8,928 nt of DNA from Nitriliruptorales bacterium (GTDB lineage Bacteria > Actinomycetota > Nitriliruptoria > Euzebyales > Egibacteraceae), in the NCBI GenBank assembly GCA_007133145.1, contig SLNF01000240.1:1-8928 (forward strand). The letters are read 5' to 3'. A program made the position numbers and the translations under genes. This document shows, in pieces, positions 1 through 5,705 of this stretch. The number at the start of each line of letters is the position of its first letter. The stretch's first letter is position 1. Under the pieces are notes generated by a model that worked only from the letters and a program-made list of their open reading frames with translations, had not been told where the DNA came from and searched no databases.

Positions 1-2
1 CC

Positions 3-590
3 GGGGAGGACCCCACCCCACCGACGCTGGACGGGGCAGGGCCGATCTCGTCGGAGACCGCGCGGATGCTGGCCTGCCGCGTCGACGCCGCGGTGATCGC
101 CACCGGCGGCCGCCACGACGAGATCCTCGATGTGGGGCGGCGCCGCCGCGACCCCACCCTCGCCCAGCAGGATGCGCTGGCCGCTCGGGACCGGCACTGC
201 ATCGGCTGCCGCGCCCCCATCAACCAATGCCAAGCCCATCACGTGCGCCATTGGGTGGATGGTGGCGCCACCGACCTCGACAATCTCGTGCTGCTCTGCG
301 CGAACTGCCACTTCCACCTGCACCACCACGGCTGGCGGATCACCCCCACCCCTGAAGGGCAGCGCACCGACGCCGACCCCAGCCCCTACCAGCTGACCAA
401 ACCCCCCAACGCGACACGCCACCGCGGCGGCGGCGATGCTTCACGGTCCACCAGCGACCCGCCGGGAAGCGATCCGCCCGGCAGAGCCCCGGGCCGGCCA
501 CCCGACGATGAGCGGCGGCCGCCACCGCCGGAGCCTCCCTACGGCGACCCGCCACCACCGGGACCAGCCCAACCCACCCTCGACCTCTAG
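3..590 (+). CDS. HNH endonuclease-like protein, 13E12/DUF222 type (5' partial)
   Basis: The reading frame is open from the left edge, so this is the C-terminal part of a longer protein. An in-frame ATG at 66 is probably internal, because the frame before it reads as ordinary coding sequence. The HNH zinc-finger nuclease domain is clear. A CxxC pair is encoded at 198-209, the His-His of the HNH core at 237-242, an Asp-Leu-Asp-Asn-Leu stretch near 270-285, and a CxxCH at 297-311. In actinomycetes this architecture is the C-terminus of the '13E12 repeat' (DUF222) family, multicopy proteins of uncertain role, some possibly linked to mobile introns or repeats. The last 70 or so residues (about 370-590) are a low-complexity Pro/Gly/Asp/Arg tail with no recognisable domain. 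The N-terminal DUF222 region lies outside the window, so family assignment rests on the HNH part. Nuclease activity is inferred only. Confidence 0.85.
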   Translation, partial: GEDPTPPTLDGAGPISSETARMLACRVDAAVIATGGRHDEILDVGRRRRDPTLAQQDALAARDRHCIGCRAPINQCQAHHVRHWVDGGATDLDNLVLLCANCHFHLHHHGWRITPTPEGQRTDADPSPYQLTKPPNATRHRGGGDASRSTSDPPGSDPPGRAPGRPPDDERRPPPPEPPYGDPPPPGPAQPTLDL

Positions 591-609
591 AACCCCCATC
601 ACCCTCGCG

Positions 610-633
610 GCGCCCCGGCCACCCCCGGGGCGC
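610..633. terminator. GC-rich hairpin, probable bidirectional terminator
   Basis: A perfect 9-bp inverted repeat (610-618 with 625-633) encloses a 6-nt loop. It sits 20 bases after the HNH stop codon and between two convergent genes, the HNH gene ending at 590 and the CoA-binding gene ending at 769. No T-tract follows on either strand, as is common for terminators in very GC-rich actinomycetes. Position and stem strength are seen directly; termination is inferred. Confidence 0.5.
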
Positions 634-768
634 ACACCCCTGCCAGCAACCACGTGGCCGCTCGACCGCAGCTGCCGCCAAGGGCCAGGGCGACGCGCGG
701 GCGCGACGGGTGCTGGCCTCTCGGCGAGGCCTCGACCCCCGCTGCGCCCCGTTGCCAGGCCCACGGTC

Positions 769-1269
769 CTACGCCAACGCCGGCGGCTCCACCTTCCGCG
801 GGACCGTGCCGGCGAGGGTGCAGACGAAGCGGATGACCTTGTGCGCGCCGTCGGACGTCGGTGCGAACATGAGCGGGCAGCCGCCGTCGATGACGGTCAC
901 CCCATGCTGGCGGCCGACCGCGGCGGCGTCGGCGCAGACACTGCCGGCGCCGAAGGAGCGGTGCATCCAGACGTTGGTGACCCCGAGGTCGGCGCACTCG
1001 CGCACCGTCGCCTCGGCGACCTCGGGACGCGTGGCGATGACGACGGCCTCGACCCCACCGGGGATCGCCCCGAGACTCGGGTAGCAGCGGTCCCCCTCGA
1101 CCTCCGTGGCATTGGGGTTGACCGCGAACACCTCGTAGCCCCGGTCTCGTAGCCGCCGGTAGACGAGGTTGCCGCTCTTTCCCTCCGGCGCGCTCGACAC
1201 ACCGGTCACCGCGATACGCCGGTGCGCGAGGAACGCGTCGGCGGCGTCCTTGATCCTGATCGAGTCCAT
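769..1269 (-). CDS. CoA-binding domain protein (YccU-like, Rossmann fold)
   Basis: A 166-residue protein matching the stand-alone CoA_binding (succinyl-CoA-synthetase alpha-like, YccU/COG1832) family. The N-terminal Rossmann motif is IAVTGVSS at residues 19-26. NPN follows strand two at 51-53, a VVIATRPE strand-turn sits at 76-83, WMHRSFG at 101-107 replaces the usual 'WxQxGA' segment, and IDGGCPLMF at 127-135 corresponds to the family's 'DrCP' motif with its conserved cysteine (C131). It is somewhat longer than typical members of about 140 residues. The ATG at 1269 is preceded by a strong Shine-Dalgarno (GAGGAG, reverse strand, about 1273-1278). The protein should be cytoplasmic and bind CoA or a related nucleotide; its physiological role is unknown in general. 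It lies about 150 bases downstream of the gene at 1419-2231 on the same strand, so an operon is possible but not shown. Confidence 0.9.
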   Translation of the reverse strand: MDSIRIKDAADAFLAHRRIAVTGVSSAPEGKSGNLVYRRLRDRGYEVFAVNPNATEVEGDRCYPSLGAIPGGVEAVVIATRPEVAEATVRECADLGVTNVWMHRSFGAGSVCADAAAVGRQHGVTVIDGGCPLMFAPTSDGAHKVIRFVCTLAGTVPRKVEPPALA

Positions 1270-1301
1270 GGTCTCCTCTCAACGCCCTGGCGATCGCGGT
1301 A

Positions 1302-1329
1302 CGGTCCACAGCCGCCGCCGGCTGTACCG
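1302..1329. other. Imperfect hairpin upstream of the CoA-binding gene
   Basis: An inverted repeat has a 7-bp inner stem (1308-1314 with 1319-1325), a 4-nt loop, and a further 4 bp (1302-1305 with 1326-1329) after a 2-nt bulge. It lies 33-60 bases upstream of the CoA-binding start on the reverse strand and about 90 bases downstream of the preceding gene's stop. It could be a terminator for that gene or a 5'-leader structure or operator for the next. No T-run follows. Function is not established. Confidence 0.35.
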
Positions 1330-1418
1330 AGCCTCGCGGGGGGCAAGCCCGCCGCCCCAGGGCCGAAGGACCCGGTACGCCACGAGCACGTGGATCGGTG
1401 ACACCCGTCCGCGGCGAC

Positions 1419-2231
1419 TCAGCCTTGCCCGGCAAGGTGATCCGGCACGACGAGCCCGAGCTCGCCCAGTCGTGCCGACACCCACCCGCGCAGGGTCGCA
1501 GAGCCCGTACAAGCGCGGACGAAGGCCTCGACACTCGGCCAACGCGGCGGCCCCTCGGCGTCAAGCCGCTCGCGCAGCCCCCCGACGACCTCGCGCTGGG
1601 ACCGCAGCGGGAGCGGAGCCGAACCGTCGAGCGAGAGCAGGCCGTGGCGGCTGCGGTAGACCTCGGCCCCGGCCAGGCCCCGACCGCACGGCAGGGTGAC
1701 CGTGCAGCCCTCGGGCAGCCGCTGCCGACGGTAGCCCGGCTCGGTGGCGTCGACGGCGTTGCGCTGTGCGCCGTCGAGCCACAGCACGAAGAGCTCGGCC
1801 CGCGCGCCCCGGGACGCGAACGGCGCCGCGGGGACGTAGCCGCCGCGGGAGACGTGCGCGGAGTGGCCGACTTCGAGCCCGGTGATCCTCACCCGCTGTG
1901 CCGGGACAACGGGCTGCGCGCCATGGCCGAGCAGCTTCGTGCGCAGCTGCGCCGGAGCCGCGTTCGAGCCGACGGCGACCACCGGGGTACGGGAACCCAT
2001 CGGCGTGGCGGCGAGCGACGCCAGCGCGCCGTCGAGGCTGTCCGCGCCCGCCAGCCGCGCGGCGCAGACGGGATCTGCCCCGCTGTCGACGGTGGGCCGC
2101 TCGTCCGTCCCCGCCAGAGGCAGCAGGCGGTCATCGATGAGGAGGAATGACGAGGCCGGGAGTCGCCCAGGGTAGGCCAGCGGCTCGTCGAACGAACTGG
2201 CCGCGAGTCCCAGGCTGTCGAGCGTCGCCAC
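1419..2231 (-). CDS. Gamma-glutamylcyclotransferase-like protein of unknown function
   Basis: I chose a GTG start at 2231 because a perfect Shine-Dalgarno (GGAGGAGG, reverse strand) stands 5 bases before it. An upstream ATG at 2288 would add 19 residues but has no such site. The 270-residue product has no signal peptide or membrane helix. VVAVGSN at residues 84-90 resembles the YGSN substrate loop of the GGCT/AIG2 fold. DATEPGYRRQRL at 161-172 resembles the 'D..E...Y.R' block that carries the catalytic Glu in that fold (here E164). An HSAHVS segment at 123-128 looks like a conserved active-site-like patch. The first 80 residues and the C-terminal 70 match no family I know. The tyrosine of YGSN is replaced by Val, so cyclotransferase chemistry is doubtful. 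It is divergently placed from the M28 peptidase. The coding region is secure, the fold assignment moderate, the substrate unknown. Confidence 0.75.
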   Translation of the reverse strand: MATLDSLGLAASSFDEPLAYPGRLPASSFLLIDDRLLPLAGTDERPTVDSGADPVCAARLAGADSLDGALASLAATPMGSRTPVVAVGSNAAPAQLRTKLLGHGAQPVVPAQRVRITGLEVGHSAHVSRGGYVPAAPFASRGARAELFVLWLDGAQRNAVDATEPGYRRQRLPEGCTVTLPCGRGLAGAEVYRSRHGLLSLDGSAPLPLRSQREVVGGLRERLDAEGPPRWPSVEAFVRACTGSATLRGWVSARLGELGLVVPDHLAGQG

Positions 2232-2344
2232 CGAGACCTCCTCCGCGCCGGCGCCGGCCGACCAGACGCACGGGCGCGCGCTGCACAAGTCGGCGGGTCG
2301 AGCCTAGGACCGGCGCGCGAACGGCGCGGCGGCGGCGTACGTCG

Positions 2345-2376
2345 GGCATCGCCTTGCGGCATGATGAGGCGATGCC
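2345..2376. promoter_or_regulatory. Inverted repeat spanning the M28 peptidase RBS and start codon
   Basis: A perfect 9-bp inverted repeat (2345-2353 with 2368-2376) has a 14-nt loop. The right arm contains the peptidase ATG (2372-2374) and part of the GAGG ribosome-binding-like sequence (2366-2369). In RNA it could hide the start site; in DNA it could be an operator in the divergent 140-base region shared with the gene at 1419-2231. Pairing is seen directly; regulation is inferred. Confidence 0.4.
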
Positions 2377-3604
2377 GAGCCTCCGGGCGCGCCTCGAGCG
2401 CCACCTCCACATCCTCGTCGCGGAGGTGGGCGCCCGGCCGCCAGGCTCGCCCGCGAACCGCCGGGCCTGCGACCACGCCGCCGCGGTGCTGCGCGCCGCC
2501 GGCCTCGAGGTCGTCGAACACCCCTTCACGACGCGCTGGTGGGAGCCCGGCCCCGGCTGGATCGAGACAACAGGCGGGCGGGTCGAGGCCACCCCCGATC
2601 CCTACAGCGTCGCCTGCGACGTGCGCGGGCACGCCCTCCGGGTCGCGACGGCAGAGGCCCTCGAGGGCCTGGTCCCCGCCGAGGGCCGCATCCTCGTGCT
2701 CCACGACGAGCTCACCCGCGAGCAGCTCACACCCGAGGCGTTCCCGTTCCTCGACCCGGCCGCGCACGCGGCGGTCCGCTCGACACTCGCCCGGCTCCAC
2801 CCGCCGGCGGTGATCTCGCTCACCGACCATTGGGAGCCGATCCTCGAGGACCCCGACCTCGGGTTGGCCTCGACGACGCTGCCGACCGCCGCCGACGTCG
2901 GCCTCGCCGACGGCGCGGAGGTGCGGGTCGTGCTCGGCGGGACGGTGCACGAGGGCACCGGGCGCACGGTCACCGCCCTCAGCGGGCCCCGGGACGGACG
3001 GCTCGTCCTCAGCGCCCACCTCGACGCGAAGGCCACCACGCCGGGCGCCTTCGACAACGCCGGCAGCGTCGCGGTCCTGCTCGCCCTCGCCGAGCAGGGC
3101 CTCGAGGGGCTCGCGCCCGTCGAGGTCGTCCTCTTCAACGGCGAGGACCATTTCGACGCCTGCGGGGAGGTCGCCTGGCTCGCTGCCACCGACCTCTCCG
3201 AGGTGGCCGCCAACCTCAACCTCGACGGGATCGGCCTCGCTGGCGGCGGCACGTCGGTCGCCTCGCTGTCGTGTCCGCCAGCGCTCGCCGAGGCAGTCTG
3301 CGCCTGGGTCGACCGGCGACCTGGCTGGTGGCGCGCCGAGCCGTGGATCGAGAGCGACCATGCGCTCTTCGCACTCGCCGGCATCCCCGCGCTGGCGCTG
3401 ACGAGCGAGGACGTCCACGCGCTGCTCGGCGGGATCGCGCACACGCCCCGCGACACCCTCGACGTCCTCGACCTCGACCTGCTCGTCGACGTCGCCACTG
3501 CGCTGCCCGAGCTCGCGGCGCTGCTCCGCGAGGTTGACGCTGCGCGTTCTAGAGCTCCCGGCGGCTCAGCCGACGGGCGGCGAGGCCGAGTAGCGCCGCG
3601 GTAG
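2372..3604 (+). CDS. M28-family zinc metallopeptidase (aminopeptidase-like)
   Basis: A 410-residue protein starting at the ATG at 2372, where the conserved sequence begins; the open frame runs further upstream but without meaningful sequence. It has the full set of M28 residues. H216 sits in SAHLDAK, D228 in FDNAG is the bridging ligand, E258 in NGED is the general base followed by ligand D259, D285 is in NLDG, and H357 is in AHTPRD. Residues 1-55 form the N-terminal part of the peptidase fold. A region of about 85-205 that contains VPAEGRILVLHD and VISLTDH looks like a PA-domain-like insertion. No signal peptide or membrane segment is visible, so it should act in the cytoplasm. Expected chemistry is di-zinc hydrolysis of a peptide or related amide; the substrate cannot be told. 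The last 18 codons overlap the convergent ABC permease gene by 56 bases. A hairpin covers the start codon. Confidence 0.9.
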   Translation: MPSLRARLERHLHILVAEVGARPPGSPANRRACDHAAAVLRAAGLEVVEHPFTTRWWEPGPGWIETTGGRVEATPDPYSVACDVRGHALRVATAEALEGLVPAEGRILVLHDELTREQLTPEAFPFLDPAAHAAVRSTLARLHPPAVISLTDHWEPILEDPDLGLASTTLPTAADVGLADGAEVRVVLGGTVHEGTGRTVTALSGPRDGRLVLSAHLDAKATTPGAFDNAGSVAVLLALAEQGLEGLAPVEVVLFNGEDHFDACGEVAWLAATDLSEVAANLNLDGIGLAGGGTSVASLSCPPALAEAVCAWVDRRPGWWRAEPWIESDHALFALAGIPALALTSEDVHALLGGIAHTPRDTLDVLDLDLLVDVATALPELAALLREVDAARSRAPGGSADGRRGRVAPR

Positions 3605-4331
3605 CCGCGACGCTCACCAGCGTGGCGCCCAAGAACTCGCCGGCTGGCTGTCCCTCGGCGAGGGCGACGACGGCGGTGACGAGCCGGCTCGGCAACCACA
3701 CCGCGATCGCGTCGACGACGCCGACGGCCGGCAGCAGCAGCAGGGCGCCGAGCGCGCCGAGGACCGTGGCGGCCTGGCTGCGGGTGAAGCCGGCGACGGC
3801 AGCGACGACGGCGAGGGCGAAGGCAAGGAAGACCCCGCCGAGCAGCGTACCGAGCAGCACGGGCCCGACGGGCAGCGGCCCGATGAGCGCCTCGGTGAGC
3901 AGCCAGGTGACACCGGTGCCGAGCGCGAGCCCGAGCGCCGCGCCGAGCAGGGTGATGGCATAGGCCGGCAGCAGCAGCACGACGGGGCTCGAGACCTTCG
4001 TGCGCAGGAACGCCGAGAGCTCGGGCTTGGCGTCGAGGCTCAGCGCCCCAGCCGCGACGACGACGACCGCGAGCAGCCCGAGTTGCGCTCCGTTGCTCAC
4101 GAACTGGATGAGCCCGTCGACGGGCTGTGGTTCCGGGGCGACGATCGTCATCTCGCCGCCGAAGCGCTCGATGATCTCGTTGAGGTAGCGCGCGCCGAGG
4201 GCACCGAGGACGCCGAGGGAGGCGTAGACGCCGACGAGCAGGAGCCACCGGTGGGTGCGCACGAGCCGCGCGCGCTCGAGCCGCCACAGCGTCATCGGGA
4301 CCCGCCGGCCGTTCGTGGGAGTGGCGCTCAT
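3549..4331 (-). CDS. ABC-2-type transporter permease
   Basis: A 260-residue integral membrane protein with about six hydrophobic segments, near residues 29-47, 83-99, 116-145, 155-181, 187-212 and 233-253. A basic N-terminus (WRLERARLVRTHRW, 15-29) points to the cytoplasm. The loop after helix one (50-80) is the large hydrophilic one. A conserved-looking LDAKPELSAFLRTKVSSP stretch (99-116) lies between helices two and three, where ABC-2 exporters carry a coupling region. Its ATG overlaps the TGA of the ATPase gene in ATGA, and a GGAG sits 8 bases upstream, so it is translationally coupled. It should form a dimer with the neighbouring ATPase and export a substrate that the sequence does not reveal. 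The 3' end overlaps the convergent M28 gene. Confidence 0.85.
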   Translation of the reverse strand: MSATPTNGRRVPMTLWRLERARLVRTHRWLLLVGVYASLGVLGALGARYLNEIIERFGGEMTIVAPEPQPVDGLIQFVSNGAQLGLLAVVVVAAGALSLDAKPELSAFLRTKVSSPVVLLLPAYAITLLGAALGLALGTGVTWLLTEALIGPLPVGPVLLGTLLGGVFLAFALAVVAAVAGFTRSQAATVLGALGALLLLPAVGVVDAIAVWLPSRLVTAVVALAEGQPAGEFLGATLVSVAATAALLGLAARRLSRREL

Positions 4332-5521
4332 GACGTGAGCTCCAGGAACGCCGTCTCGAGGTCGGTGGCGGGGTTGAAGGCCACGAGGTGGGTGCCGGCC
4401 TCGGCCAGGAGCGTGGGGACCCCCCGCTCGGCGGCGGTGGCGTCGGAGACGACGAGGCGGATCCGCCCCGGGGCCTGCTCAGCGGCATCCTCGACCCACG
4501 GCTGGTCGGCCAGCGCCTCGACGAGTCCGGCTGCCGGGGGGCGCACCTGCAGCGCGTAGACGCTGCTCGTGCGAGCAAGCAGGTCGGTGAGCGGACCCTG
4601 GAAGCGCAGCCGTCCATGGTCGATGACCCCGACGACGTCGGCGACCTGCTGGACGTCGGAGAGGATGTGGGTCGACAAGACGACGGTCTTGGTGTGCGCG
4701 AGCCGTCCGACGAGGTCGAGCACCTCGCGGCGACCGGAGGGGTCGAGGGCCGAGGACGGCTCGTCGAGCAGGAGGATTTCCGGGTCGCCGACGAGGCACG
4801 CGGCGAGCCCGAGGCGCTGGAGCATCCCTCGCGAGAACCCGCCCACCCGCCGCTCGACGGCCTCTCCGAGGCCGACCTCCTCGAGGACCTCGCCGGCCCT
4901 GGCCTGGGGCAGGTCGGGCGCGGTGAGGTGGCGGGCGAGGTCGACGACCTCCCGGGCGGTCAGCCACGGCTCGAACTGGGGAGAGTCGACGAGCACCCCG
5001 AGGGAGGTGCGGGGCACGGCGAGTTCGACGTGGCCCGACGTTGGCCGGCGCAGCCCCGCGAGGATCGAGAGCATCGTCGTCTTGCCGGCGCCGTTGGGCC
5101 CGATGAGCCCGTAGGTCACCCCGCGCGGCACCGCGAGGTCGACCCCGTCGAGCGCGACGGTCTCCCCGTAGACCTTGCCGAGGTCGTGCGTGGCCACGAC
5201 GACCTCGCGGGTCTCGGCCAGGGCGGGGGCCTCCCCGTCACGTGGCCGCAGTGACGGCGCCTCGGTCGCCGTGACGCTGGCCGGACCCGCCGACTCGGCG
5301 GTGGCAGGGCGCGCCTGCCCGCGCGGGACCCGACCGAGCACGACGTAGAGCAGCGCGCCGAGGGGGAAGCTCACGAGGACGATGATGAGCGCCCACGCCC
5401 ACTTCGGGAGCTGACGGACGTCGCTGCGCGCGAGGTCGACGAGCGCGGCGAGCATACCGAGCAGCGCGACCGCACCAAGCGCGAGGAGGGCGGCGGGCAC
5501 CTCCTCACCGAAGATCTCCAC
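4328..5521 (-). CDS. ABC transporter ATPase with N-terminal PLDc_N membrane domain
   Basis: I prefer the GTG at 5521, since AAGGAG lies 9 bases before it. A GTG at 5539 gives six more residues but has no good site. The 397-residue product starts with two hydrophobic helices (about 10-32 and 42-64) joined by a LARSDVRQLPKWAW turn and ending LYVVLGR. That is the PLDc_N pattern also found at the start of cardiolipin synthases and as short stand-alone membrane proteins. A disordered Ala/Pro/Glu linker (65-105) leads to a complete ABC domain: Walker A GPNGAGKTT (141-149), a Q-loop near 182, signature GFSRGM (228-233, the NatA-like variant of LSGGQ), Walker B ILLLDEP (249-255), and switch His285 in STH. 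About 70 further residues follow. It is coupled by ATGA to the permease. The fused helices probably tether the ATPase to the membrane or to the permease; that role is inferred. Confidence 0.9.
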   Translation of the reverse strand: MEIFGEEVPAALLALGAVALLGMLAALVDLARSDVRQLPKWAWALIIVLVSFPLGALLYVVLGRVPRGQARPATAESAGPASVTATEAPSLRPRDGEAPALAETREVVVATHDLGKVYGETVALDGVDLAVPRGVTYGLIGPNGAGKTTMLSILAGLRRPTSGHVELAVPRTSLGVLVDSPQFEPWLTAREVVDLARHLTAPDLPQARAGEVLEEVGLGEAVERRVGGFSRGMLQRLGLAACLVGDPEILLLDEPSSALDPSGRREVLDLVGRLAHTKTVVLSTHILSDVQQVADVVGVIDHGRLRFQGPLTDLLARTSSVYALQVRPPAAGLVEALADQPWVEDAAEQAPGRIRLVVSDATAAERGVPTLLAEAGTHLVAFNPATDLETAFLELTS

Positions 5522-5645
5522 CGGCCTGGACTCCTTCACTCATCGTCGCCGCCCGGCGTCAGGCGCGCCACTGCGGTGGCGAGCCGTCGCCCAGACTGGC
5601 GCGGACGTCGCGTCGCACCATGGTCCTCCGGCTCGGCTCGTCGGG

Positions 5646-5660
5646 GCCGAGAGGCTCGGC
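5646..5660. other. Short hairpin between activase-fusion and ABC genes
   Basis: A perfect 6-bp stem (5646-5651 with 5655-5660) has a 3-nt loop, and the same arm can alternatively pair with 5632-5637. It lies about 46 bases after the activase-fusion stop on the reverse strand. The 184-base gap holds no convincing gene. It could be a weak terminator or a mutually exclusive pair of stems, but short GC stems are expected by chance here. Confidence 0.25.
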
Positions 5661-5705
5661 ACCCCCGGTCGCCGAGCGCGGCCGCTCCAACGATTCCGAC
5701 GCTGA

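Noticed and set aside
1424..1438. 15-base inverted repeat at the stop of the GGCT-like gene
   Set aside because: Only five pairs can form with a usable loop, and most of it is coding sequence.
1889..3442. Long reverse-strand open frame of 517 codons opposite the M28 gene
   Set aside because: It is antisense to a gene with a full set of catalytic residues, and its composition (Arg/Gly/Ala/Glu-rich, no motif) is typical of GC-rich shadow frames.
2602..4617. Reverse-strand open frame of 671 codons spanning the M28 and ABC genes
   Set aside because: Its Arg/Ser/Pro-rich sequence has no domain, and it is out of frame with both recognised ABC proteins.
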